Source: Lineolata rhizophorae
Taxonomy: Eukaryota > Ascomycota > Dothideomycetes > Lineolatales > Lineolataceae
Direction: 5' to 3'
Assembly: GCA_010093515.1 (NCBI GenBank)
Contig: MU001680.1
Location: forward strand, 620,736 to 684,735
Length of the DNA stretch: 64,000 nt
Part shown: one piece after another, positions 1 to 12,078 of the stretch
Position numbering within the stretch: the stretch's first letter is position 1
Layout: every line of letters starts with the position of its first letter
Translations under genes and position numbers: made by a program
Notes under the pieces: model-generated
What the model was told of the DNA's origin: nothing
Seen by the model: the letters and a program-made list of their open reading frames with translations, nothing else
Databases searched by the model: none

Positions 1-2120
1 ATAGGATGATGGTGTTGAGTGGGTCATACCCTGAGGGCGGGTCATACCCTGATAGGAACGGTTATGTTTATTTAGAAACAGTTCTCATTGACTTTATGGA
101 GCTACTGGTTAAATCTGTTGTCATTTGTTATCGTCAATCATTAAATACCAGATGGAATAAAACTCCGGGAAGCTTGCCGCCGCTGAAGCCAACTCCAAGT
201 CCGCTTACATCAAGGTACGTTACATGAGTGTGCCATTGGTAACAGAATAGAGTGTAGTCCATTAGTGTAAAGAAACGCACTCGCCTTTACAAGACCGCTA
301 GTCGTAAAGGGGATGATGAATGCTAGTGAGAGAGTATGGACAACACAAAACATGACCGAATTCTGTTGCAGCTGAGCCTCCGCCACTTTGACGGCCCTAT
401 AAGGCCTCACTGGCCCATTGCCACGTATACCACATTGTAGATTCCAATCAGCCGGTTACACCAATGTCGTATAGGCAGGTGCAAAATTGCGATCTGGAAT
501 TTGGAGTCTGGCAACAAAGGTGAATTGTCGAACACCTTGACGTCTTTCTTTCCGTAAGGAATCTTAATCTTGCGATATCTTGAGTCTATGTAGATGTTAG
601 AATTTTGTTGTCTGGCTTTGTGTGGGGGTCAAGTGTTTCACACCTAGTTTTCCTTCCGGGAACAGCTCCTCTCCATCAATTAGCTCAAACTTGTTGTTCT
701 GGAACTTGAACACAAGTTCGGTAAAAACTAGCGATCTCCTCTTCAAAGGGTTTCTCCCGCTGGTGGACGTGTCTGATAATGTGGGCGAAAGCCGGTGTTT
801 GGGTGCCATCATATAATATGGACGCAGAGAGAATTGTTTCGCGATGTGAGGAGTCAAATGGTTGCTACGGCTTCTATATGTACAGAGTACACCGGCAGCA
901 AAAGCATGATAGTGGCGTATTGGACAACGCCACGCTTTAATCTACGTAGCTGTCACCCTATCACTCTTCAAAAAGAGCGCCTCACGAAACACATATGAGG
1001 CAGGAGACCAAGCGAAACTTGGCTGTCCAGTCACACTAAATATAGTAACTATTGTGTAGCCTTGTGAAGAAGGCTCTGCTACAGTCACTAAGTGCGAGTC
1101 ACTTTGAAGGAATAATTGTGATTTAGAAAATCACTCATAAGGCTGCAAGGCTAAGAGTAGTCTGTTCAGCTGCCTAGGAAAGCTGAAAACGTGGCGTACC
1201 ATAGCCCCAATTTTGTCGCTCTATCGTAGGGCGATCGCTTGCACACGTAGTAAATTCGGCGTGTCAAGAGTTCTATCGTCACATTCCAAGGTTCTCTTAT
1301 CCAATAAAAGTCAGTGCCTTCCAGGTGTTCCAGTTTGTTGCTCGCTTCCAATAGATCGAAGAAATGAATGCCCAAGAAAGCCATGTTTCAGGACTCCTAG
1401 GTAACTGGAATCCTGATTATGCTTATTCGGCTTTCTAATTCACAATAGTCGGTTTCACCCCCTAACCACGAATTACCAGTCTATTCAATCTGTACGTAAA
1501 TCTATTACAGTACTCGTGAGACTTCATTTTTTTGACGTTAGTAAGATCTACCCAGATTCTTCTTACCTTGCTATTTTAAGAGGTTTTGTCCAACTCCGAC
1601 TTGGGACTCCGTCGAGATCAAAATGTAGGCTGCTATTTCAACTTCGTGCTTTGCATTAGATATCGTATGCCTACATGCGACTTCGCTGCATGTAACACCT
1701 ATCTTCTAACAAAACGTAATGTTCTCTTGTACCCTTCGTCAAAGTGTTAGCAGCATTCCACAACACTACTATGCGCCATTTTCCGAGTGCGGCTACTGTA
1801 GGCAGCCGAAAAGCCATTCAATCTATCGATCATCTAGTAACTTACCCGGGCTTTTCTCTTTTCTCAAACCCTTGAACCTTGCAGGACGTGACCTGCGCCA
1901 CGGGCGGCTCACACGCTCGCCCATTGTACGGCATATTCCTTTTGATCTCGACTTCGCCAAGCCTAGCGCAACCCTAGAGACCCATTTTACCGATACCTTC
2001 GAGCTGGTGAAAGGCTGAACAATACTTCTTGCCATTATCTCCCGTTTGAGAGTCGGGAGCCGCAATACAAGCAGACGCGCGGATACTTTCAGCCTTGTGA
2101 CTCGAGCTAGGCTAGGTTCT
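1..2120. other. gene-poor left end with possible decayed coding relic
   Basis: No intact gene is recognisable. Two 14-base copies of GGGTCATACCCTGA lie at 21-34 and 39-52. On the minus strand three short stretches read like protein: about 1384-1166, 857-597 and 595-420. They lie in different frames and are separated by stops, as expected of a decayed gene, but I cannot name a family. The interval ends at a TATA element serving the phospholipase gene. Confidence 0.4.
21..52. repeat. short direct repeat, two copies
   Basis: GGGTCATACCCTGA occurs at 21-34 and again at 39-52, a period of 18 bases with a 4-base spacer. Each unit contains the near-palindrome GGGTCATACCC. It could be part of a longer array cut by the window edge. 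No function is known to me. Confidence 0.6.
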
Positions 2121-2127
2121 TATAAAA
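2121..2127 (+). promoter_or_regulatory. TATA box of the patatin-like gene
   Basis: TATAAAA lies 20 bases before the first in-frame ATG (2141) and 65 before the second (2186). Transcription starting about 30 bases downstream of the box would begin near 2150. The box therefore favours 2186 as the start codon. Confidence 0.5.
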
Positions 2128-2185
2128 CTGTTCATCACCGTTGACTGTCAACAACAATGACTATCTCACCTCTACAGTCACGAAC

Positions 2186-3982
2186 ATGGCATCGGCAGAC
2201 CCTACGATCCGGTGCCCTCATTGTGACCATACATTCCTCCACTGTGCCCATCCAGACAATACCCCCAATGCAGCAGTTGTTCTCTCCCTAGGTATGTTAT
2301 GCCATCGGCTTTATATTCATACCATACTAAGTTGAGATAGATGGAGGCGGTGTAAGAGGATACTCTAGCCTTATTATCTTGCGAGCGATCATGAAGGAGA
2401 TAATGCGCATCGAAACGACAACAGAAGGGAAATAGAAGCTATTTCCCATGAAGAAGCCGATAGGTTAAATAGGCCCTGTGTCTATTTTGATTTCATAGTG
2501 GGAACTTCTACCGGAGGGTCTGTGAGAGTATTCGTCCTTCAGATCAAGCTCGACTCCCATCTAACTAACGCTCCCAAGCAGTCTCATCGCTATCATGCTC
2601 GGTCGGCTAAGAATGACAGTGGAGACTGCCCTTACGGCTTACGAAGAGGCCGTTTCTGGCATCTTCGGAAGTCCACGTTTTTTCCACGTCAAGCGTGTAC
2701 TTGGCCTTATCGACCGGCCCAAATATTCAACCGAACCTCTTGCCGAAACCGTGAGAGGGATCGTCGTACGCGAAAGGGATGCCCGTGATGTTTCTCCTGG
2801 TGGCGGAGGCCCCTGGAGACGATTTGAGCAACCAAATCGGGAGGGAGAGACGTCGCGCTGCAAGACGTACGCCCCTCATTGATATACATCAAGCTGTTGA
2901 TGAGTTACTAAGAACGCAAGGCTGACTCCGTACCGAATTTAGAGTTGTTGTCGCCTGCAAAAATACAGAGGGATCAGATACCCCTTTCTTGTTCAGGTCG
3001 TTTGGGAATAACAGCAACCAAGTAGACAACCCAGGCATTCCTTCGAGTAAGGAGATCGTTGAGGTCGGCCGCGCTACCACAGCTGCCCCGGGTTATTTTG
3101 AGGAGTTCAGATGTGACGGAGTCCGCTACATGGACGGAGCTGTTGTAGCAAACAACCCAACATGGATAGCATGGAAAGAAGCTGTGACAATGGCGCGGCA
3201 CAATACTGAGCGTATTCCGGCGAGCCATGCCGTTGGGTGCGTGGTCAGCATTGGGACAGGAAAGTCTTATTGGCAAATTTTCAGCAATAGCAAGGCCTAT
3301 GCTATAAAGAAGTACCTCCACATGCTGAAAATACAAAGCAGGATCATCACTGATACCGTAAGTTATGCTCTCTTTCGTGATAAAGCAGGCATGGTTTAAG
3401 TGAAATCACAGGAACGGACTCACGAGTACATGTACTTCCTGCTGGGATCTCACTCGACCCCGTATTACAGATTCAATGTCCAGAAAGGTGTGTCTTACTG
3501 GAACGTTCTGAAAGTTTCTGCAAACATAAGACGCTAATGCTGTACTAGGATTGGAGAAGATGAGGCTAGATGATTATGGAGAGAAGAAGAGGAAACTCCC
3601 TCGTCAGGATTTGGACCGAGGCGACGCATTTGCACCGCAACCAATGGAATCCGTCACTTTTGGCCAAAATCCAAACGATTCTCCTCCCGAACGGCAAAAG
3701 AGCTTCAGGTTGACCAAACGATCATCATCCTTCGAGATCCTAGGGACAATGCAGTACCTTGAGCGTGTCACTGAGGCATACTTAAGGGGTCAAGAGACAA
3801 TCATTCGAGACATGTCTCCAGGAGTCAACGTGAACGACAACGTGCATGCTTGCGCAAAACGGTTGGTTCTGTATCGCCGAGCGAAATTAAGCGCGCAGGG
3901 AAACGGTACGAGTTCGGGAGCTCAGAGTGAAGCAAGAGGGCGAAGAATGAGCGACTCAGCGTCTTCGCCTGGTGAGAGATGA
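2186..3982 (+). CDS. patatin-like phospholipase, probably frameshifted
   Basis: Patatin-family lipid acyl hydrolase, about 497 codons in six exons: 2186-2291, 2341-2517, 2582-2866, 2943-3357, 3412-3487 and 3549-3982. The oxyanion loop DGGGVRG is restored across intron 1. The nucleophile motif GTSTGG ends exon 2, followed by LIAIMLGRLRM in exon 3, and the catalytic aspartate lies in MDGAVVANNP of exon 4. The N-terminus has a CPHC...HC cluster and the last exon is a polar tail. Intron branch points are clear, for example CTAACTAAC before 2581. Intron 2 needs a weak donor (GTCTGT). The oddity is in exon 2. The DGGGVRG frame meets a stop at 2433, while GTSTGG is in another frame, and no GT..AG intron can bridge them. 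The exon sum is also not a multiple of three. The gene is either a recent pseudogene or carries a sequence error. ATG 2141 is an alternative start. Confidence 0.8.
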
Positions 3983-5174
3983 CTGCACTGCGGCATGACT
4001 TCACTTTATATGCATCTCTAAATTTTCTTTTTATATTGTAGAGTATAGTCTGGTAGGGTAGATACAGTACTCACATGTACTGGGTTTTCATAGGCACTGG
4101 CGAACTCTGGGATTGTAAGATAAGTCGATTTCGAATGCACGTCAATGTACTCGAGTGTTAGTCAACTAGGTAGAGGAATCCAAATGGAAGACCAAGTACG
4201 ATGCATTTGATTTTACTGATCAAGATCGGCGTGAGTTATAGTCTGTATCATTCCTATATCTTCTAGAATTCAAGGTTCAATTCAAAATACTAGGCCCCAA
4301 AGCCTTGGAACTGCTAAAACGAAGTTGAAGCAAGCTGAGATCTGATTAAGACAACATAGAGGGTTGCGACGGAACAGCGGAGATCCGAATATACTAGCCA
4401 GGTTGCGACTTTTAAAGACCGCAGTTTGGATTCCAGTCCTCCATATTTTGAAATACGTACCTAACCTAGGAATACCCAAGGCTGATGCCCCAATCCTCAC
4501 ATGCAAATTGTCAACTCAGATCTAAAGCAGCACCCGTCCAACCCCATGTATCATCATACATTATCATTCACGTTTCACCTCGCATTAAATTTCTCAGACA
4601 TAGGCTCCTAGTCCAGCATTCTTGGTATTCATAAAACACTTCTACTACTTTCCAGACAACCAGCCAGCTCTCCGTCAGCCTTACCATAGCCAATAAACAC
4701 TACGGAACATATCGCAAGAAAGAGAGGTAGGACCGCTCTCTCCTTTCGTACCTCTTACACAACTAATCGCCCAAGGTTACCCGGAATCCATCAAACTCGA
4801 TTTCAGTTTCCGCCACCTTAACCCTAGCGCCGGCCATCATAGCACCGGGTATCCAAGGGACAAACAGAATAAAGAGGAAAGAAAGCATGAAAAAGGAAAA
4901 TAGTCACAAAAAAAAATAAAGCCGCCCGCCTTCCTGCCATCTTGTCCGAATCGATCCAATTACGCCTCGACGCCATCCTTTTGCCGGCCAGCCCCAGCTC
5001 AAAATGTAGTATCCAGCTGCCACCGCCACTCTGCCGCCAATGACAAGACCTGGGAATGTAGCACAAACCTTCGCAAAAATGAAGAGGACCCAAAACCAAA
5101 GACATGTAAGAGCCAAAGGATCAGACCAAAAACGAAGAAAATCAACAACTTATACAGTTCACAGAAACCCAGGC
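3983..5174. other. intergenic, convergent gene ends
   Basis: This stretch lies between the 3' ends of the phospholipase gene and RAD21. It is AT-rich to about 4.9 kb, then becomes GC-rich toward the RAD21 stop. I see no supported gene. The short open frames on both strands lack codon bias or known motifs. Confidence 0.6.
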
Positions 5175-7242
5175 CTACAACCCCAAGGCCTGTGCCACTC
5201 CCGTCGCGGCCGCGCCCACACCTCCCTCCTCCTGCGCTCCCTCCTGCGTCGCCGTCCCCCCTTCCTCCGCCCAACTCCCCCACAACCCCCTCTTCGCCCT
5301 GATCCTGATAGGGCCGCCGAGAACATCCTTGGGCTGCTCGACCTTAATCGCGTCCTTTGTCGCCAGCACGAGGACTTCGAAAAACAGCTTGGTAGCCTCC
5401 TGCTTTGTGGCCGTCGCCTCGGGTAGGAGGTCCTGGAAAAGCACGGCACGACGCGCACGCTCGCCAGGCGACGGCTCCGCCTCGGCCCCACCGAATCGGT
5501 CGCGTAGCAGGTGCACGGCGTGTTTAGTGCCGACTGCCACGGGCCCTGCGTCCGCGGGGTGCAGGAGCGGCGCCGTCGTGTCGTCAAAGGTGTCGGCGCC
5601 GGCTCCGAAGGGGCTCATAGCCTCTTCCTCTTCCTCCTCGCGTGCGGCGGCTTCTTCTTCGCCGGGCGCCGCGGCGGGGATGACTTCTTCCTCTCCGGCA
5701 GGGATGAGGCTGGTGTCGCCGCCCAGGTCGACGGGACCGCCCGCCATGCCGGACTCGGGTTCTTCGCCCTCGAGCTCCAGACGCGGCGCCTCCTCGTCCG
5801 TGACGTCGGCGATGCCCGAGTCGCGCTTGCGCTTACGTCCCGCCTGCACCATCTCGCCAGTCGCCGCGCGCCGTACGACTTCGAGCGAAAGGACGCCGCG
5901 CAGCTCGGGGGCCCAGCCTCTCGCGCGCCCGTCGCCCAGTACGCTGCTAACAAACTCGCCTGAGCGCGACATGCTCTGCAAGGCGAGCAAGATCGGGTCT
6001 CGGGGCAGGAAAGATGGGTCCCGTAGGATGCGGCTACGGTCCGCCTGCTGGGCGCGCAGTTGCGCCGACGTGAACTCGGTCGCCTGGTCCGCGGGTAGCA
6101 CCTTGCGCTTCTTGGTGGCGCGCTGCTGCGCCGGCGGCGGTAGGTCTGACGGCTCGAGCGTCGTGTCCTCAGGCTGGAAGAGCGTCTGCTCTAGGCCGCG
6201 CTCTTGGCTGGTTCGGATTTCAGAAATTGGCGATCCGGAAGGGCGGCGCTCAGGCTGCTCGGCAGTGCCTTCCTCTGGGCCTACGGCGGCGCCTTCTTCG
6301 GGCTGCGGCTGTTGCGCTTCTTCTTCCTCGAACGGCGGCGGGCCAATATCTTCCATGCCGCCCATGGTCACGTCCTCTTCACCGAGGCCGGCGCCCGGTG
6401 TGGCGGATTTCGCGCGGCCCAGGCCAGTCGTATCGCCAATATCTAGGCCCAAGTCACCGCCGTCGTATGGTTCTAGAGTATCATCAAAGCCTTCTTCGCG
6501 CTCTGGAGCGGCCCGACGGCCGAACTCGACGCTCGGCTCATCCAGAGCGCCGGCCGATGCTAGAGGATCTTCACCAATGTCGAGACCAAGGTCAATATCT
6601 TCTTCCAAAAGCGTCGCTTCAGGGCCGGCTTCGGCGCGAGCCTGTTCGACATTGCTGGACGTAAGCAGTTGGCTGGTTCCCCAGTCGAGCAAGGTCGGGT
6701 CCTGTTGGGAGCCAAGCTGAGCAGTCCCGGGAGGGGCTGCGAGGTCGCCCGGTCTATCAAAGAGAGAGGACGGGTCCGGCATCGGTGCCAAAAGGTCTAG
6801 CTCGGTGAGAACGTCCGGTAGCACGAGCGTGTTTGGGTTGGCTGCATGGGATTGGTTTGCGGGAAGGTCGACATTGCCAGGGCGGAATGCCTGTTGGAGC
6901 AGACAGTATCCATCAGTACGGTATCTGCGGACACACAATGGGCTGTCGGAAGAAAGCGAAACAAGGGAAGCAACTCACCATTTTGATCTTCATGAGAGCC
7001 TCGTTGCAGTCGTCGAGAAGGTAGCGCGCTTTGCGGCTGTAGATGCGCACGACACCGAGAAGCAGCTGGCCGCTCAGGCGCAGAGCCATAGGCGCCTGGC
7101 CTTGATCGACAATGGCGCTTACCGACGTCTCGATGTTGGATTGGACGTACTCGCGCTTGGTGAGCTTGCGCTCGATGTTGGCCGCCAGCCAGACGCGGGC
7201 CAGCGGCCCCGTCTTGGACAGGAGCGTCTCCGAGTAGAACAT
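5175..7242 (-). CDS. RAD21: cohesin kleisin subunit Rad21/Scc1
   Basis: Mitotic kleisin that closes the Smc1-Smc3 cohesin ring in the nucleus and is cut by separase at anaphase. The protein is 659 aa from exons 7242-6979 and 6890-5175. The 88-base intron has a GTGAGT donor and CAACAG acceptor. The N-terminal Smc3-binding domain starts [18 protein letters not shown] and contains the signature [18 protein letters not shown]. The C-terminal winged helix that binds Smc1 is at about residues 582-625 ([18 protein letters not shown]). The long acidic, proline-rich middle is typical of the family. It contains SVEFGRR at residues 208-214, which fits the separase consensus (S/D)xExGR. Only one such site was found, where budding yeast has two. 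The ATG at 7242 is fixed by the invariant N-terminus. Rec8 is unlikely because the N-terminus matches Rad21 closely. It is divergent from PMR1. Confidence 0.95.
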
Positions 7243-8430
7243 GGTGTACTACTGATGCTTTGCTAAGTGGCGGTGATTACAATAGACGAAGCATTAAAAA
7301 ACGGCGTCGGGAGAAGGGAAGGTAGGAATGCGCGGGGAAGTGGCGTCTTTCTGTTGACGGGGGACGCGAAGCGTGCGGTGTGGGCCGCGTTGTTTTGGCT
7401 GCGACGCGCCCGTCGGGCGACCACCAGCCCCCACCAGGCGCGCGTGGTCTCGGAGGGCGGAAAGCGGTCGCGCAAAAGAGCCGAGTGCTCAGCGATAGTG
7501 ATGAGGCCGCTCGCAAACGCTGGGGCAAATGCGACAACTCGCGATGCCAATGGATTCGCCGGGGGGAGGGTGGAGAGGATGAAGGGAGGCGGGCTGGGCG
7601 AGGGAAGCGGACGAGGGCGATGGAGTTAATCGGTGGCTGGACCTCCGACCGCCCGCAAAACGGGAATGGCTGGCCGCTGACTCACCGCCCGCGTCCTGTA
7701 ATTTATCCTGGACGGGCAGGCCGACGCCCTGCTCGTCGCCGAGGCGGCTCTTGCTCATTCGAAGACTCCCATCGCAGCGCTCGGGCTTGCATTGGTCGCA
7801 TCCAGTCCTCGTTTTTGCATTGCCGAGCGCATGGAGAGTGTGTCGCCGGATATTTTTGCTTTCTCCTGGAAGCCAGGCCCAGAGGTTGTGCGCCAGGGAA
7901 TCTGTGTGCCCTGCGATTGACACGGGCAAGATAGAACGGATAGACGAGGACTGAACACCTCGCAAACGTTCCCTTCTCGACGTTGTCGCCATGCATTGCT
8001 GACTACTCCTACCGTGCGGTCGGCTCTGATGGGCGAGGCCGGTCCTGATTGGGCGCGACGGGCCCCCCGGATCAGACCGTTGATGTATCGAATCGGCTAC
8101 GGACAGGGGCTGGCCTGTGACAAAGGCCACCTTCATCCTCCATGCTCTCGATCGAAAGCAACCGTCTTCTTCCGCCTTCGTCCATCAAAGCAGCTAATAG
8201 CCCGATTCCGAGCCCTTTTGCTGCATTGTGTATTGTCCGGCTCTCCTTCTTACCGCTCTCCATGACTACCCTGTAAACCACCGACTTTTCCTTCTCCCGC
8301 GCCCCATCCTCGCCGCCCGAGACCGCGCGACTCTACCCTGACCTCCGCCGCACCGCGCCAAGCCCTCTGTAGCTTCACTGGTGCATTTTGACGTCCCTCC
8401 ATCGCGCTGGCCTTCCCAGGCCATGAGACC
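7243..8430. promoter_or_regulatory. shared upstream region of RAD21 and PMR1
   Basis: These 1.19 kb lie between divergent start codons, so both promoters must be here. The sequence is GC-rich with pyrimidine tracts near the PMR1 side (about 8280-8400). I found no TATA box, and no exact ACGCGT (MCB) element close to RAD21. Open frames on both strands, up to 215 codons, overlap each other and lack recognisable motifs; I treat them as GC-driven. Confidence 0.5.
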
Positions 8431-11400
8431 ATGTCAAGCGCATCGACGCCTGCGCTACCTCTGTACAACGCCGCCAACAATGTCGCCGCATCGTCCAGCT
8501 TGCAGCCTTCGACGCCCAAGATGGGATCCAGACCGCCATCACGACCCCCTTCAAGACGCGCCGGGCCGCGGACATCTCCCTCGGTATCGTCCACCTCATA
8601 CTTCATTGCCTTTTAGTATTTTCTCCACGCTCTGTCTATTATGTTTTCAGTTGGCTATTTCGCTACTAGAGGCGTATCATCCTCCCCGGACTATGCGCTA
8701 ACGCTGCCTACTCCGTTTCGCAGTCGATGACCTCCCTCTACTCCCGCCTCTCGCCGTCCGAGACCGCCGAGCGTCTGCACACTTCCCTCACCCGTGGCCT
8801 CAGCCCCTCAGAGGCACTCTCCCGCTTGCATTCCTATGGCTCCAACGAACTCCCACATGAGGAGCCAGAACCCCTCTGGCTACGCTTTCTCAAGCAGTTC
8901 AAGGAGACTTTGATCCTCCTCCTGCTTGGCTCGGCCCTAGTATCTTTTATAATGGGGAACATTGAGGATGCGGTCAGCATAGCAGTGGCGGTTACCATCG
9001 TGGTCACGGTTGGGTTCGTGCAGGAATACCGGAGCGAGAAGAGCCTGGAAGCATTGAACCAACTGGTGCCGCACTTTGCGCACATTATCCGAGGCGGCGG
9101 CGGAGGAGGCCCAGCCGACGGCCGCGCGAGCGCAGCGCCATCTAGCGAGCGCCACTCTCCGACGAGGCTGCCGCGCGAAAACGGCACGGCGGGCGACGTC
9201 ATCGAGCTGGGCGAGCTCAAAGACACGGCGGCCTCGCTCGAGGCGGCAGAGCGCTCCTCGACGACGGTGCCCGCCGCGCAGCTCGTCCCCGGCGATCTCG
9301 TCCTGTTCCACACGGGCGACCGCATCCCCGCCGACATCCGCATCACGCACGCGGCCGACCTCGCCATCGACGAGTCTAATCTGACGGGCGAGAACGAGCC
9401 CGTGTCGAAGTCGCCGCAGGCGATCGAATCTGGGAGCGGCGCGCCGGGCGCGGGCGCGTCGCCGTCGTCGTCGGCCGTCGGGGCCGCTGCGACCCTGCCG
9501 CCGCCGCCGCAGTACTCGTCGCCCGCGGCGGGCACCGTGGGCACCGACATGCGGCTCAACGACCAAACCAACATGGCCTTCATGGGCACGCTAGTGACGA
9601 GCGGGTACGGGCAGGGCGTCGTAGTGGGTACGGGCGCCGAGACCGAGTTCGGCGCTATATCGGCGTCGCTGCAGGAGATCGAGAGTCCGCGGACGCCGCT
9701 GCAGCTGTCGATGGATAGGCTCGGCAAGGAGCTGAGCTACATGTCGTTTGGCGTTATAGGATTTATCATGCTGCTGGGTCTGTGGCGCGGATGGGCGTTC
9801 CTCGAAATGTTCCAGATCGGCGTGTCTCTGGCGGTGGCGGCGATTCCGGAAGGGCTGCCTATTATTGTGACGGTAACGCTGGCGTTGGGCGTGCTGAGGA
9901 TGTCGAAGAGAGATGCAATTGTGAGGAGACTGCCCAGTGTGGAGACGCTAGGGAGCGTGAACGTCGTTTGCAGCGACAAGACTGGTATACATTTCTCTGC
10001 CAGTACCCAATTCGTTATACTTTAGTAACCTCAAGCTCCAGGAACCCTCACCACCAACCACATGACCGTTACCAAACTGTGGCATTTCTCCGATGCGGCC
10101 CCCGTCGACGCCGTCAAGAAACAAGGCGCCGTCTCCCTCGACGCCGCTACCCGAACCATCATTCGCATCGGTAACATTGCGAATAACGCGCGCCTCCTTA
10201 GTAGCCGGGGTTCGTCCAGCGGTCACTCAACCGCCGCATCTGCCGCGGTGCTCTCTTCTACCATCGGCGACACCGCGGACGCATCCCATACCAAGAGTCG
10301 GTGGGTCGGCCAGCCCACAGATGTGGCGCTGCTGGACCTGCTTGACGCCTTCGACGAGGATGACGTGCGCGAGCGCATCGCACCCCGCCGCAATGAGACG
10401 CCCTTCAGCTCGGAGCGCAAGTGGATGGGAGTCGTCATCAGCGGCACTGATGGACCGCCCACGGGCGGCAGCACTGCATCTACCTCGGACGGTTCCAATG
10501 GCGGCTCCGACGTCGCCTACATCAAGGGCGCCCTCGAGCAGGTGCTCGCTCGCTGCGACACCTACCTAACGGCCCAAGGCCGCGAAGTCGTGCTCGACGA
10601 GGCTCGGAAACAGGAGGCCGTCAAGGCCGCGGATAGCATGGCTCGCGAAGGACTGCGCGTCCTCGGTTTTGCGTCTGGTGCTGTACAGGGCGACAGGAGT
10701 CGCAACCCGCAGTTCTCCGCGCTGAAGCCGCCGCGCAGCGGGACCAGCTCGCCGCTGCCGACGGCGTCGGGCGAACGCAGCCCGCGCAAGTTCCCGCCGA
10801 CTTCCGGTGGGGCCGGCGCCGCTGGCGAGGATGTATACCAAGGCTTGACGTTCGCGGGACTGGTCGGGATGAACGACCCGCCGCGCAAGGGCGTCGACCG
10901 GTCGATCCGACGCCTCATGGCTGGCGGCGTCAAGGTGATCATGATCACAGGCGACGCCGAGACGACGGCCGTGGCCATCGGCAAGAAGCTCGGGATGCCC
11001 ATCACGAGCGCGCAGTCGGCGGTGGGCTCGACGGTGCTGCGCGGCGACCAGCTCGACACCATGTCGGAGCTCGAGCTGGCCGATGCGATCCCAGGCACGA
11101 GTATCTTTGCGCGAACGAGCCCGGAGCACAAGATGAAGATTGTGCGTGCGCTGCAGAGTAGAGGGGATGTGGTGGCGATGACCGGGGACGGCGTCAACGA
11201 TGCGCCGGCGCTGAAGAAAGCGGACATTGGGATTTCGATGGGGAGACTCGGCACCGACGTCGCTAAGGAGGCGGCGGATATGATCTTGACCGACGACGAC
11301 TTCTCGACCATACTGAATGCGATTGAGGAAGGAAAGGGCATCTTCTACAACATTCAAAACTTTTTGACGTTCCAGCTGAGCACGTCGGCGGCGGCGTTGA

Positions 11401-12078
11401 GTTTGGTTTTGCTGAGCACGTTCATGGGACTACCGAATCCGTTGAACGCGATGCAGATTCTGTGGATTAGTTAGTTCCTCCACGTACCAGCAGCGCTTCT
11501 TGCCATGTGCTAACCACAGATCTTCTTAAGACATCCTGATGGACGGGCCCCCTGCGCAATCCCTCGGCGTCGAGCCCGTTGACCCGTCAATAATGCACCG
11601 CCCACCTCGGGCCAAAAACGCCCGCGTCCTAACGCCGCGCCTCATCCGCCGCGTGCTGCAGTCGGCCCTAGTCATTACGTTCGGCACCCTCTTCACCTAC
11701 TGGCGCGAGATGGCGGCCGATGGCGCCGTCACGGCCCGCGACACCACCATGACCTTCACCTGCTTCGTCCTGTTCGACATGTTCAACGCGCTCACGTGCC
11801 GCTCCGAAGGCAAGTCGATCCTCCGCGACGAGATCGGCCTATTCGCGAACAACATGTTCAACTACGCCGTCGCGGGCAGCTTGGTCGGGCAAGCTATGGT
11901 CGTGTATCTGCCGGCGTTGCAGCGCGTCTTTCAGACGGAGGCCCTGGGCTTGACGGATTGGTGCTGGTTGCTTGCGGTGGCGAGTTGCGTTTTCTGGGTC
12001 GATGAGGGGAGGAAGTTTGTGGTGAGGTTGAGGGCTGGTGGGAGGAGGGGGCTGACGGGGTATAGCTCGAGTGTGTAA
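8431..12078 (+). CDS. PMR1: Golgi Ca2+/Mn2+ P-type ATPase (SPCA, Pmr1)
   Basis: P2A ATPase pumping Ca2+ and Mn2+ into the Golgi for glycosylation and secretion. Exons are 8431-8583, 8724-9984, 10042-11469 and 11531-12078 (1129 aa). Motifs are PEGLP in M4 (about residue 426), CSDKTGTLT with the phosphorylated Asp near 469 (rebuilt across intron 2), [18 protein letters not shown] near 850, and [19 protein letters not shown] across intron 3. The actuator-domain loop reads [10 protein letters not shown]. The first exon is inferred: a CTAAC branch point at 8698-8704 and a CAG acceptor at 8721-8723 show an intron just before ATG 8727. The GTATCG donor at 8584 keeps phase and adds a Ser/Pro/Arg-rich tail. 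If 8727 is the start, the protein is 1077 aa. Two low-complexity inserts rich in Gly, Ala, Ser and Pro flank the actuator domain, near residues 170-200 and 285-325. Confidence 0.93.

Noticed and set aside
5329-6720. 463-codon open frame on the plus strand
   Set aside because: It lies antisense to RAD21 exon 2. It is Ser/Arg/Pro-rich, as expected from the complement of a GC-rich acidic coding region, with no family motifs.
7489-8136. 215-codon minus-strand frame in the RAD21-PMR1 promoter region
   Set aside because: Overlapped by equally long frames on the other strand; no motif, and it would place a gene inside a divergent promoter.
8834-9727. 297-codon minus-strand frame inside PMR1
   Set aside because: It is antisense to a well-supported ATPase exon; no independent evidence.
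10562-11357. Two long minus-strand frames inside PMR1 exon 3
   Set aside because: They overlap each other and the ATPase coding strand; a product of codon bias.
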